This document shows, in pieces, positions 1 to 7,008 of a DNA stretch of 16,301 bases. The position numbers and the translations under genes were made by a program. Below the pieces are notes generated by a model. It saw only the letters and a program-made list of their open reading frames with translations. It did no database searches and had not been told where the DNA came from. Origin of the DNA: Candidatus Brocadiaceae bacterium (GTDB lineage Bacteria > Planctomycetota > Brocadiia > Brocadiales > Bathyanammoxibiaceae); contig JASEHG010000024.1 in the NCBI GenBank assembly GCA_030018855.1, forward strand, positions 1 to 16,301, read 5' to 3'. Position 1 is the stretch's first letter. Every line of letters begins with the position of its first letter.

Positions 1-801
1 ATATCCCAGCTCCCCCTTCAGGCAGGCCTGCACCCCCCTGGTGAGCTGACCGGTGGTGGGGTCTACTAGTTTCAATTCCAGAGCCGTCCGCTTCTTTATC
101 AAACCCATCTCCCTGATGGTGGAGGCGAAAAGGGATTCAGTAATCATGTAACCGTCTTCGTCCACCAGATAGGTCTCGCCCGTCTCACCAAGCTTTACCC
201 CGCGCAACATCCTGGAGAGGGACATAACGTCCACCCTCAGGCTCACTACCCCAATGACCCTGTGCCTATCGTCCCTTACGGGACCTGAGACAAGGAGGGT
301 GGGCACACCCTTCTCCATCTCCCCGGACTCGTTCTGGATGGGAAGGGCAGAGGGGTGGACACGGGTTACGAAGACGTTACCCTTTAGTGCCTCCTGGAAG
401 TAATCAGATTCCGCCATACTTAGCTCCAGCAGGTCTTCTCTGGTAGATACCCTAATCCTACCCTGGTAGTCGGCAAGAGAGATTTCTTTGTAACCAAAAT
501 TGTCCTTTATGGATTGGAGTTGAGAAGTAAGCTCCTGGTACTCTTTGTCGCCCGGATTGAACCTTAGGAAGGAATTGATTAGATACTCCCCGGCCATAAC
601 CGTAACATGGGCCTTGCGCTCCTTCATCCACATGGAGACAAGCTCGGCCTGCTTGTGGCCCACGCTCTCCAGGTCTCTTTTCCCAGACTCTTGAAAGGCC
701 TTCTGTATCATGGGGAAACCCACCAGCCTGGTGGTCAGTAAGGGGACGCCGGAAAAGAGGAGGAAGAGGATTATCGTCCTACTACGAATAGAATCAAACA
801 T
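1..801 (-). CDS. Membrane-anchored Cache-domain sensor protein, N-terminal part (runs off left edge)
   Basis: The minus strand is open without a stop for 267 codons from the ATG at 801 to position 1, so the gene is cut by the window edge. A GGGAG at 815-811 serves as ribosome binding site. Residues about 9-27 are a hydrophobic membrane segment. An extracytoplasmic region follows that looks like a double Cache ligand-binding domain: a first module with a DYQGRIRVST stretch followed by SDYFQEALKG, then a pro-val turn (SGPVRDD) and a module ending GETGETYLVDEDGYMITES. Cache proteins of this form are the sensing halves of histidine kinases, chemoreceptors, diguanylate cyclases or phosphatases. 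The signalling domain lies outside the window, so the output cannot be named. The gene is divergent from the rest and has its own strong promoter. The family call is fairly sure; the ligand is unknown. Confidence 0.85.
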   Translation of the reverse strand, partial: MFDSIRSRTIILFLLFSGVPLLTTRLVGFPMIQKAFQESGKRDLESVGHKQAELVSMWMKERKAHVTVMAGEYLINSFLRFNPGDKEYQELTSQLQSIKDNFGYKEISLADYQGRIRVSTREDLLELSMAESDYFQEALKGNVFVTRVHPSALPIQNESGEMEKGVPTLLVSGPVRDDRHRVIGVVSLRVDVMSLSRMLRGVKLGETGETYLVDEDGYMITESLFASTIREMGLIKKRTALELKLVDPTTGQLTRGVQACLKGELGY

Positions 802-915
802 CTTCAGTCTCTCCCAGTGTAATGTGCCAGATTGCCTGGCCCGTTGGTTAAGTAAAAATTGTGCTACGCAAACCACGTACAAATTAGGCATGGGTAATGT
901 AGCACCAGGCAGAAA

Positions 916-944
916 ATCTTAGCAGACTGCGATGTCTTTGTCAA
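916..944 (-). promoter_or_regulatory. Sigma70-type promoter for the Cache sensor gene
   Basis: Read on the minus strand, TTGACA (944-939) is followed after 17 nt by TAAGAT (921-916), preceded by TGC as an extended -10. The -35 is perfect and the -10 matches 5 of 6. Transcription would start near 909, leaving a leader of about 108 nt before the ATG at 801. Confidence 0.65.
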
Positions 945-960
945 TCGTGGCCGCTGAGCT

Positions 961-1077
961 TAGGGGGTAGGGAAGAATTGCATTGTAAATTGAAAATTGC
1001 AAATTTTAAAATTTAATCCGCCTCAGGCGGACCAATTTACACTTTACAATTTTCTGTTCCCTGGTCCCTACCCCCTA
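961..1077. repeat. Nested inverted-repeat element in the divergent intergenic region
   Basis: Three inverted repeats are nested. The outer arms TAGGGGGTAGGGA (961-973) and TCCCTACCCCCTA (1065-1077) match perfectly over 13 bp. The middle arms (982-999 and 1033-1050) match at 16 of 18 positions. At the centre TCCGCCT-C-AGGCGGA (1017-1031) is a 7-bp palindrome. The AT-rich middle has no coding potential. It resembles a small composite palindromic or MITE-like element. The outer-arm core TAGGGGGTAGGG recurs at 6999-7010. No transposase and no clear target duplication are seen. Confidence 0.7.
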
Positions 1078-1110
1078 CTCCCTAGTCTACACCGTCCATT
1101 TCAAAAGTTA

Positions 1111-1140
1111 TTGACATGATAGGAGGTAAACTGCTAGACT
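1111..1140 (+). promoter_or_regulatory. Sigma70-type promoter upstream of the 150-aa gene
   Basis: TTGACA (1111-1116) is separated by 18 nt from TAGACT (1135-1140), which is preceded by TGC (extended -10). It faces right and is divergent from the promoter at 944-916, with the inverted repeat between them. Confidence 0.5.
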
Positions 1141-1164
1141 CTTCCCTTTAGGTATTATAGGGGC

Positions 1165-1193
1165 ATCCGCCCGCCCAAAAGATGGCGGATTTT
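1165..1193 (+). promoter_or_regulatory. Leader hairpin followed by a short T run (possible attenuator)
   Basis: ATCCGCC (1165-1171) pairs with GGCGGAT (1184-1190) across a 12-nt loop, and the stem ends in TTTT (1190-1193). It sits in the predicted leader of the 150-aa gene. The T run is short, so termination would be partial at best. It may simply be another GC-palindrome repeat, since CCTGAGGCGGACC follows. Confidence 0.3.
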
Positions 1194-1255
1194 CAACCTG
1201 AGGCGGACCGCATTCCCACACTTCGGGCAGGATAAGAAGGGGAAAGGAGTATGAG

Positions 1256-1708
1256 ATGAGACCCTGGTTGACAGGGGTGGCGAGGCCACTCTTAACGGTA
1301 GTGGTGGTTTGGGGGTTGTCCATTCTTGTCTGGAATGGTCTTGTACTTGGAGAACTCAGACATCAATACTATCTCCTTGCTGAGACGGGTCACGAACCCG
1401 GGTGTGTGGTGGACATACATATTAATGATGAGCATGTTGCGGTGATAGAGCCAGAGGTTAAGAAGGAGATAGTGGACGTAACTTCTTTTGTGGAGGCAGG
1501 AGTTAACGAGGTAGTATTTGAGGCAGAAGCCCTTGCGGATGAGGGGGATGACGATGGCACAATAAGTATCCAGATAGGGTCTGGCACTTATAAGGATGGC
1601 AAGCTGAACTGGGAGGCCTTAAGTGTCCAGTACAGCGTGTCCAGGTCCCAGATAAAGAAGGAAAAGAAAGAGATTATCACCACCTCCCTTAAATTTGATG
1701 CCAGTTAG
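1256..1708 (+). CDS. Membrane-anchored small protein of unknown function
   Basis: I do not recognise this 150-aa protein. The ATG at 1256 is favoured by AAGGAG at 1244-1249; the ATG at 1251 hits a stop at once. Residues about 11-33 form a single hydrophobic helix after MRPWLTGVARP, so the product is probably an inner- or anammoxosome-membrane protein with an exported C-terminal domain, or carries an uncleaved signal. Residues about 50-135 alternate in a beta-rich pattern (VDIHIND, EIVDVTSFVEAGVNEVVFEAEAL, ISIQIGSG), which recalls the jelly-roll sandwich of carbohydrate-binding and sugar-hydrolase accessory domains. That is a resemblance, not an assignment. The C-terminus is lysine-rich (about 131-140). 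It has its own promoter and lies 101 bp before the FmdB-type gene, which also seems to have a promoter. Confidence 0.65.
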   Translation: MRPWLTGVARPLLTVVVVWGLSILVWNGLVLGELRHQYYLLAETGHEPGCVVDIHINDEHVAVIEPEVKKEIVDVTSFVEAGVNEVVFEAEALADEGDDDGTISIQIGSGTYKDGKLNWEALSVQYSVSRSQIKKEKKEIITTSLKFDAS

Positions 1709-1738
1709 TCCTTACGGGGCGTAACAAAGGGGAAGGTC

Positions 1739-1766
1739 TTGAATTTTGTGTTTGTCAAGATATAAT
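1739..1766 (+). promoter_or_regulatory. Sigma70-type promoter of the FmdB-type gene
   Basis: TTGAAT (1739-1744), a 16-nt spacer and a perfect TATAAT (1761-1766) lie 44 bp before the ATG at 1810. A GGGGAGGTT ribosome binding site at 1795-1803 follows. Confidence 0.55.
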
Positions 1767-1809
1767 TTGTTAATCAGCAGTTAGCGTTTTGCTTTGGGGA
1801 GGTTAATGT

Positions 1810-2070
1810 ATGCCGACGTATGAGTATAGGTGTGAAGGTTGCGGTCATGAATTTGAGCTCTTTGAATCCATTAATGCCGGCAAGGTGAAGACCTGCCCCT
1901 CTTGCGGGAATAAGGCCAAGAGGCGTATTGGGACGGGGTCAGCCGTAATCTTTAAGGGGAGTGGTTTTTATCAGACGGATTATCGCAGTAAGGACTACCA
2001 CGACAAGGCCAAGGCAGAAAAGGGTGGCGGGGCCGCCCCAGGCGAGGCGTCCAAGGGGGGGAAACAATAG
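1810..2070 (+). CDS. FmdB-family zinc-ribbon protein
   Basis: The 86-aa protein opens MPTYEYRCEGCGHEFELFES, the hallmark of the FmdB/CxxC_CxxC_SSSS family. The zinc ribbon uses C8/C11 and C29/C32 (CPSCG). After it come the family's conserved RIGTGSAVIFKGSGFYQTDYRS stretch (two thirds of the protein) and a Lys/Gly/Ala-rich tail, as is usual. FmdB was named for a proposed regulator of formamidase, but members are widespread and mostly uncharacterised, so no specific role is assigned. The start is well supported by GGGGAGGTT; an out-of-frame ATG at 1805 is ignored. It lies 5' of the lipid operon but is separated from it by a palindrome and a strong promoter, so co-transcription is optional. Confidence 0.9.
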   Translation: MPTYEYRCEGCGHEFELFESINAGKVKTCPSCGNKAKRRIGTGSAVIFKGSGFYQTDYRSKDYHDKAKAEKGGGAAPGEASKGGKQ

Positions 2071-2081
2071 GCAGGGTGGTG

Positions 2082-2099
2082 GCGGGTCTCCAGACCCGC
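2082..2099. repeat. Short GC palindrome after the FmdB-type gene
   Basis: GCGGGTCT (2082-2089) and AGACCCGC (2092-2099) pair perfectly over 8 bp with a 2-nt centre, 11 bp after the stop. No T run follows (AAAATAG does), so this is a palindromic repeat rather than a clear terminator. Confidence 0.55.
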
Positions 2100-2138
2100 A
2101 AAATAGACTGCCTGATTTTGAGAAGACAGAGTTTGTTA

Positions 2139-2168
2139 TTGACAATAGAATGCGTACGATGTTATCAT
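2139..2168 (+). promoter_or_regulatory. Strong sigma70-type promoter of the lipid (putative ladderane) operon
   Basis: TTGACA (2139-2144), an 18-nt spacer and TATCAT (2163-2168), with TGT before the -10 (extended -10), give a perfect -35 and a 5/6 -10. Predicted start is near 2175, about 90 nt before the carrier-protein start. A second perfect TATAAT at 2201-2206 lacks a convincing -35. Confidence 0.65.
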
Positions 2169-2182
2169 ATTTCAAATTTATT

Positions 2183-2223
2183 CCACCCGAGCGGGGTCTC
2201 TATAATCTAAAGGGTGGCTTTTT
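2183..2223 (+). promoter_or_regulatory. Leader stem-loop plus T5 run (possible attenuator)
   Basis: In the leader of the lipid operon, CCACCC (2183-2188) pairs with GGGTGG (2212-2217), followed by C and TTTTT (2219-2223). The loop is long (23 nt) and contains a competing small hairpin CCCG-AG-CGGG (2186-2195). This has the outline of a conditional terminator placed before the operon, but the 6-bp stem is weak. Confidence 0.35.
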
Positions 2224-2263
2224 GTCTCAAAGGGTTTTAGAGTGAACAAAAAGGAGGGTGTAT

Positions 2264-2557
2264 TTGGAGACACTGAGCACGGAAGAAGTAGAAAAGGATG
2301 TTACTGCCATAGTAGCAGAGGTGACCGAGCTAGATAGGGAGGAGATATGGCAGAAAAGGGAGGCCAACTTTTTCAAAGAACTGGAGATAGACTCCCTCCT
2401 GGCCCTGGAGATATTGGCCCTTATAGAAAAGAAGTTCAAGATTCAGATTCCTGAAGAGAAGCTGGTAGACATTACCTCTCTAACTGGCACCATCAATATG
2501 ACCAAAGCGGTCCTGTCTGAGAATGGAAGGCTCAAGGGAGAGCCTCAGAAGGCCTAG
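2264..2557 (+). CDS. Acyl carrier protein of the lipid operon
   Basis: This small acidic protein carries the phosphopantetheine site in a DSLLALEI motif; the serine is residue 44 from the TTG start (46 from GTG). The usual four-helix carrier layout is visible, with FFKELEIDSL before helix II and EIPEEK-like IQIPEEKL after it. Start choice: AAGGAGG spans 2251-2257. It abuts the GTG at 2258, leaving no spacing, but lies 6 nt before the TTG at 2264, so TTG is the likely start. It is the first gene of the operon, 12 bp before the dehydratase, and is divergent from a housekeeping AcpP (longer tail after LSENG). It probably carries the acyl chain for the KS, dehydratase, CrtI-like and radical SAM enzymes downstream; that role is inference. 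Confidence 0.87.
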   Translation: METLSTEEVEKDVTAIVAEVTELDREEIWQKREANFFKELEIDSLLALEILALIEKKFKIQIPEEKLVDITSLTGTINMTKAVLSENGRLKGEPQKA

Positions 2558-2569
2558 GAAGGACCCTTT

Positions 2570-3019
2570 ATGGGTATCAGTTTTGAGGAGGTAAGGAGAC
2601 TAGTCCCTCAGAGGTATCCTTTTCTCTTCATAGACAAGGTGGTGGAGTTAGAGGAAGGTAAGAGGATCTTATGCCTAAAGAATGTCTCAGGAAATGAATC
2701 TTTTTTTGTAGGACATTTCCCAGAGTATGCCATAATGCCTGGGGTGCTGACCCTGGAAGCCCTGGCCCAAGCCTCCATAATCTTATTCAAAAAAAGCTTC
2801 CTTAAAGAAGAAACTTCCAATTCGGTATTCCTCCTGGCCTCTCTGAGGGCCAGTTTCGTAAAGCCTGTCTTCCCCGGAGACCAGTTACTCCTGGAAGTCA
2901 ACGTGGAAAAGGTGGTGTCCAAAGGGGCAATTGTGCAGGGTACGGCAAGGGTGGGGGAGGAGATAGTAGCCAAGGCCTCCTTGACCTTCGGTCTGGCTGA
3001 TAAGAGTTCTCTGGGTTAG
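2570..3019 (+). CDS. fabZ: 3-hydroxyacyl-ACP dehydratase, FabZ family
   Basis: A 149-aa hotdog-fold protein. It has the FabZ entry motif RYPFLFIDKV (15-24), the catalytic segment GHFPEYAIMPGVL with His49, and Glu63 in LEALAQ, the catalytic pair of the FabZ family. It would dehydrate 3-hydroxyacyl-ACP to trans-2-enoyl-ACP. Length is typical. The ATG at 2570 has AAGGA at 2559-2563. It sits between the carrier protein and two KS-like genes with no reductases (FabG, FabI) nearby. Keto reduction must therefore come from the housekeeping set, while enoyl reduction may be skipped if polyene intermediates are made. A FabZ in the ladderane candidate cluster of anammox bacteria fits established comparative genomics; substrate preference cannot be read here. 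Confidence 0.93.
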   Translation: MGISFEEVRRLVPQRYPFLFIDKVVELEEGKRILCLKNVSGNESFFVGHFPEYAIMPGVLTLEALAQASIILFKKSFLKEETSNSVFLLASLRASFVKPVFPGDQLLLEVNVEKVVSKGAIVQGTARVGEEIVAKASLTFGLADKSSLG

Positions 3020-3090
3020 ATTTGGAGATTTAGAGATTTGAGATTTAGGGATTTAAAATCTAAAAATCCAAAATCTCAAAATCTAAAATT
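3020..3090. repeat. AT-rich imperfect inverted repeat between fabZ and fabF
   Basis: The whole gap between fabZ and fabF is built of GATTT/AAATC units. The left half (GAGATTT, GGGATTT units) and right half (AAATCC, AAATCTC, AAATCTAAAA units) are imperfect reverse complements. The transcript can fold into one long AU-rich hairpin. It begins directly after the fabZ stop and reaches to within 6 nt of the fabF ATG, leaving fabF without a visible Shine-Dalgarno sequence. It may alter message stability or the fabZ:fabF translation ratio. Confidence 0.7.
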
Positions 3091-3095
3091 ATGAA

Positions 3096-4316
3096 ATGGA
3101 AAGGCGTGTAGTAGTCACTGGGCTGGGCGTAATTACCCCTATCGGTTCTGGCAAGGACAAGTTCTGGAAGGCCCTGCTGGAAGGGAAGTCAGGCGTAGGG
3201 GAGGTAACTTGCTTTGATACCTCAGGACACAAAGTCCATAGGGGTACGGAGGTAAGGGACTTTAATCCCAGGGACTACATTAAGAACGGGACCGTAGACC
3301 AGCTGGGTAAGGGGTCTCAGATGGCCATTGCGGCCACCAAGTTGGCCCTGATGGACGGGGGACTAGGGCTTGCGGAGGTTGACCCAACAAGGATTGGCGT
3401 ATCAGTAGGAACGACCGGGGGAGAGATACAGATACTGGAAAAGATAAACCTTATAAGATATGGGCAGGACGAAGACCATGTGGACATAGGCCTCTTTCTG
3501 AGGCATCCCTGCAACAATATCCCCTCCAACATTGCCAGAGAATTTGGCCTCAAGGGCCCCAACATTATTATTCCCACCGCCTGTGCAGCCGGCAATTACG
3601 CCATTGGTTACGCCTACGACCTTATAAAACTAGGGAGGGCTGATTATATGCTGGCAGGGGGGGCAGACCCCTTCTCCAAGGTGGCCTTTATTGGCTTTGG
3701 CCGCCTGGGGGCAGTGGCACCGGATATCTGTCAGCCCTTTGATAAAAACCGTAAAGGCATGCTTGTGGGAGAGGGGGCAGGCATACTATTACTGGAACCC
3801 CTGGATAATGCCCTGAAAAGGGGTGCCACTATCTATGCCGAGATTATCGGCTACGGCCTTAGTTGCGATGGGTATCACATCACTATCCCACACCCGGAAG
3901 GGGATGGGGTGGCCTCCTCACTGCGGAAGGCCCTGAAGAATGCCGACATAACCCCTGAGGACGTGCAGTATATAAATGCCCACGGGACCGGTACCGTTGC
4001 CAACGACAGGGCAGAAACTATCTCTATAAAGAAGGTCTTTGGGGACCATGCCAGGAAGTTACTGGTGAGTTCTATAAAGTCCATGATGGGTCACACCATG
4101 GGGGCGGCCAGCGCAATAGAGACGGTTACCTGTGCCCTGGTGGTAAAACATGACGTAGTCCCCCCCACTATCAATTATCAGACAAAGGACCCAGAATGTG
4201 ACCTGGATTATGTGCCTAACGTAAAAAGGGAACATCCCGTAAACATAGCCCTTAACACGGCCTATGCCTTTGGGGGTAACAACAGTTGTCTGGTTATAAA
4301 GAAGTTCTTGAATTAA
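3096..4316 (+). CDS. fabF: Beta-ketoacyl-ACP synthase II (FabF type), catalytically intact
   Basis: A full-length 406-aa condensing enzyme. The catalytic triad is intact: Cys163 in PTACAAGN, His296 in NAHGTGT and His333 in SIKSMMGH, at spacings like E. coli FabF. The glycine loop near the end reads FGGNNSCLV, and the N-terminus VVVTGLGVITPIG is canonical. It would elongate acyl-ACP with malonyl-ACP by decarboxylative Claisen condensation. The start follows the AT-rich repeat and lacks a clear ribosome binding site; the overlapping ATG at 3091 is out of frame. Its downstream neighbour is an active-site-dead paralogue sharing PPTINY and DLD-V-PNVKRE, so the two are probably heterodimer partners like KS and chain-length factor. 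The enzyme class is certain; its product is not. Confidence 0.93.
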   Translation: MERRVVVTGLGVITPIGSGKDKFWKALLEGKSGVGEVTCFDTSGHKVHRGTEVRDFNPRDYIKNGTVDQLGKGSQMAIAATKLALMDGGLGLAEVDPTRIGVSVGTTGGEIQILEKINLIRYGQDEDHVDIGLFLRHPCNNIPSNIAREFGLKGPNIIIPTACAAGNYAIGYAYDLIKLGRADYMLAGGADPFSKVAFIGFGRLGAVAPDICQPFDKNRKGMLVGEGAGILLLEPLDNALKRGATIYAEIIGYGLSCDGYHITIPHPEGDGVASSLRKALKNADITPEDVQYINAHGTGTVANDRAETISIKKVFGDHARKLLVSSIKSMMGHTMGAASAIETVTCALVVKHDVVPPTINYQTKDPECDLDYVPNVKREHPVNIALNTAYAFGGNNSCLVIKKFLN

Positions 4317-4362
4317 CCGCAACATGCAGCTCCTTTCCCTATATTTTTAGCCATACAGAGAA

Positions 4363-5589
4363 ATGCAGAAACGGGTCGTAGTAACAGGTATTGGGATTAT
4401 CAGCCCCATAGGCACCGGTAAGGAGGCCTTCTGGGGGAACCTGGCTGCGGGTGTCTCAGGGGTAAGGCCCGTTACCCTCTTTGACGTGAGTAGGTACACC
4501 AGCCGGGCGGCTGGAGAAATAACTGACTTCAGTCCCAAGACCTACCTTGGACAGAAAGGTATAAGGCATTTTGATAGGACAAGCCTACTCATAACTGCCA
4601 CCGCTGCTATGGCCCTGGAAGATGCCCGACTGGATAAGGTCTATGGGGAGGAAGATATAGGGATAGTGGTGGGGTCCACCTTTGGGAGCATTAACAGTAT
4701 ATCTACCTTTGACATGGACGCCCTCAGAGAGGGGCCCAATTACGTCAACCCAATGGATTTCCCCAATACCGTCCTTAATGCCCCCGCCAGCCGTGCCTCC
4801 ATTTTTTGCCAGGCTAAAGGGCTAAACTCTACCGTTTCCACAGGGGAGACCAGTGGGACGGACGCTATAATCTATGCCTCTGACTTTCTTAAGATGGAAA
4901 GGATAAAGGTGGTGCTAGCTGGGGGCGTTTATGGCCTTACGAGGGATATCTTCTGGGCGGCTTACAAGGCAGGGGTCCTCTCCGGCAGTAAAGACAGCCA
5001 ATCAGAAATATGCGCACCATTTGATAAGAGGCGGAACGGAATTGTACTGGGAGAAGGGGCCGCATTACTGGTCCTTGAGACCCTGGAAGATGCCCTGGCC
5101 CGTAAGGCCACCATATATGCAGAGGTCAAAGGTTATGGTACTGCCTTCAATCCCACGAGCCTGAGCCAGAGTGACCTCCAGGGTGGGGTAAGGGCAGTCT
5201 CCATGGCCCTCCAGGAGGCAGGCCTCGGCCCGCGGGATATATCCTATGTCTCGGCCAATGCCAACTCCAGCCCTAACGGCGACCGTATGGAGGCCACCGT
5301 TATAAAGGAATCCTTCAAGGAACGGGCAAAAAGCATCCCTGTTAGTGCCATAAAGTCCATGACCGGGGACTGCCTGGACGCCTCCGGAACCATGCAGTGT
5401 ATAGCCTGCGTCGGGGCAATCAATAACGGGATAATCCCCCCGACGATCAACTATCGGGAACCAGACCCATTATGTGACCTTGACGTAGTCCCTAACGTGA
5501 AGAGGGAAGCAGTGGTCAGACATGCCCTGGTACAGAGTTTTTCTTACACAGGCAACTGTTCTGCCATGGTACTGTCTAAATACTCCTGA
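4363..5589 (+). CDS. Active-site-dead FabF paralogue (chain-length-factor-like)
   Basis: A 408-aa thiolase-fold protein homologous to FabF along its length (VVVTGIGIISPIGTGKEAFW at the start, PPTINYREPDPLCDLDVVPNVKRE near the end). All three catalytic residues are replaced: the Cys position is Glu162 (STGETSGT), the first His is Asn301 (NANSS) and the second His is Asp336 (KSMTGD); Lys331 is kept. The terminal glycine loop is also changed (SYTGNCS). It therefore cannot catalyse the usual condensation. Known parallels are KS-beta/chain-length factors of type II polyketide systems, where Cys is usually Gln and the subunit pairs with an active KS to set chain length. Glu could mimic that Gln in decarboxylation, but this is inference. 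It follows fabF by 46 bp and precedes the CrtI-like gene by 6 bp. The frame is intact and well conserved outside the active site, arguing against a pseudogene. Confidence 0.88.
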   Translation: MQKRVVVTGIGIISPIGTGKEAFWGNLAAGVSGVRPVTLFDVSRYTSRAAGEITDFSPKTYLGQKGIRHFDRTSLLITATAAMALEDARLDKVYGEEDIGIVVGSTFGSINSISTFDMDALREGPNYVNPMDFPNTVLNAPASRASIFCQAKGLNSTVSTGETSGTDAIIYASDFLKMERIKVVLAGGVYGLTRDIFWAAYKAGVLSGSKDSQSEICAPFDKRRNGIVLGEGAALLVLETLEDALARKATIYAEVKGYGTAFNPTSLSQSDLQGGVRAVSMALQEAGLGPRDISYVSANANSSPNGDRMEATVIKESFKERAKSIPVSAIKSMTGDCLDASGTMQCIACVGAINNGIIPPTINYREPDPLCDLDVVPNVKREAVVRHALVQSFSYTGNCSAMVLSKYS

Positions 5590-5595
5590 CAATGA

Positions 5596-7008
5596 ATGGG
5601 CAGACCCTCGGCAAAACGGTACGACGTAGTAGTCATTGGGGCGGGTATTGGGGGGCTGGTCTGTAGTGCCTTCCTGTCCAGGAAGGGGAAGAAGGTACTC
5701 CTGGTAGAACAGCATTCTCAGCCTGGGGGTTACTGCACTACGTTCAAGAGGAAAGGTTTCGTCTTTGATGCAGCCGTGCATCATATAGGAGGTTGCGGAC
5801 GCTACAGTATCGTGGGGAGGTGTCTGAAAGAGTTGGGTCTGGGAATGGAGTTCTTCAGGCTGGACCCTATGGACAGCCTCATCTTCCCCGATTTTTCTAT
5901 TGATATTCCAGCAGAAATAGAGGATTATATAACTCTGCTGGGCAAGAAATACCCATTAGAAAAGGGACACGTTGAGAAGTTCTTTAAGGATTTTGTAAAA
6001 CTCTACTGGGCCATAATCAACGAGGCCTCAGATAGCCCAACCTTGAATAACTACAAGAATACGACGTATAAAGAGATGCTGGATAGCTTTTTTGAGGACG
6101 AGGGGCTGAAGAGGACCCTGGCAGGTCAGTGGGGCTATCTTGGTACGCCCCCTGGAGAGGTATCCAGTATAGGGATGTGCCAGATGTTGATAAATTACCT
6201 GAGGGATGGGGCCTATTACCCCAAGGGTGGCACACAGAACTTTGCCAATGGCCTGGCTAAGAATTTTACCGAATCCGGAGGTGAGACCCTCCTATCCACT
6301 ATGGCAGAAGAGGTCCTCATGGACGGTAGGAAGGTAAGGGGCGTTAAGCTGGAAGGAGGATGTGAGGCCCTGGCAGACGTAGTGGTTTCTAACGTGGATG
6401 CCAGGCAGACCTTTTCACGCCTCGTTAAAGAAGAGTTTGACCATACGTATTCAGAGAGGCTAAGGGGCATGAAAGAAAGCCCCTCCTATTTCCTCCTATA
6501 TCTGGGGCTTGACCCGGAGATTGACCTGAAAGGGTTCAGGAGAGGCTTTTATCACGGTCCGGGTAACCAGTGGAAATACGTATCTGCCCCCACAAAGGTG
6601 GATAGCAGCCTGGCCCCTGGAGGGAGACAGATTCTTAACGTGGTAGCCACCGTAGAGGAAAGTTACGAAGAAGTGAGGGACTGGAAGGCCCTGAAGGACA
6701 GGCTCACCCAGGAGAACATAAATTATCTTGATAGGCTGATACCCGCTCCAGGTGGACTCAGAAAGCACATAGAAGTAGTGGAGGCCGCAACCCCCAGGAC
6801 CCTGGAGCGATACACCCTGAATTCCAGAGGGGCTGCCTACGGGTGGGCAGTTACCCCGGAGCAGACAGGTTCGGGAAGGCTGGACCATCGCACCCCACTA
6901 GATAATCTCTTTCTGGCAGGACACTGGACGAATCCAGGGCCAGGAGTCTGTGCGGTAGTATCTTCGGGCTGGAGGGTGGCAAATCTTATACTAGGGAGTA
7001 GGGGGTAG
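5596..7008 (+). CDS. CrtI/phytoene-desaturase-family FAD oxidoreductase
   Basis: A 470-aa flavoprotein. The N-terminal Rossmann motif YDVVVIGAGIGG (9-20) leads to Glu38 in VLLVEQHSQPGGYCTTF, the FAD-binding pattern of phytoene desaturase, carotenoid isomerase and retinol saturase relatives. The C-terminal motif DNLFLAGHWTNPGPGVCAVV closes the FAD site. Family members desaturate, saturate or isomerise conjugated polyene chains. No carotenoid synthase genes (crtB, crtE) are beside it; instead it follows ACP, FabZ and two KS-like genes, so an acyl-chain substrate is the reasonable guess. CrtI-like proteins are part of proposed ladderane clusters. The start lies 6 bp after the previous stop with no clear ribosome binding site, suggesting coupling. 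The last codons, including the stop at 7006-7008, lie inside an inverted-repeat element. Confidence 0.9.
   Translation: MGRPSAKRYDVVVIGAGIGGLVCSAFLSRKGKKVLLVEQHSQPGGYCTTFKRKGFVFDAAVHHIGGCGRYSIVGRCLKELGLGMEFFRLDPMDSLIFPDFSIDIPAEIEDYITLLGKKYPLEKGHVEKFFKDFVKLYWAIINEASDSPTLNNYKNTTYKEMLDSFFEDEGLKRTLAGQWGYLGTPPGEVSSIGMCQMLINYLRDGAYYPKGGTQNFANGLAKNFTESGGETLLSTMAEEVLMDGRKVRGVKLEGGCEALADVVVSNVDARQTFSRLVKEEFDHTYSERLRGMKESPSYFLLYLGLDPEIDLKGFRRGFYHGPGNQWKYVSAPTKVDSSLAPGGRQILNVVATVEESYEEVRDWKALKDRLTQENINYLDRLIPAPGGLRKHIEVVEAATPRTLERYTLNSRGAAYGWAVTPEQTGSGRLDHRTPLDNLFLAGHWTNPGPGVCAVVSSGWRVANLILGSRG

Noticed and set aside
710..922. Open frame of 70 codons on the plus strand
   Set aside because: It overlaps the start and promoter of the clearly coding minus-strand Cache gene.
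1961..2245. Open frame of 94 codons overlapping the FmdB-type gene and the lipid promoter
   Set aside because: Basic, low-complexity translation, no ribosome binding site, and it crosses a palindrome and a promoter.
3020..3090. CRISPR-like short repeats
   Set aside because: The GATTT units are contiguous, without spacers, and form one imperfect hairpin.
4363..5589. Pseudogene reading of the dead FabF paralogue
   Set aside because: The frame is complete and non-catalytic family motifs are kept, so a non-condensing subunit is more likely.
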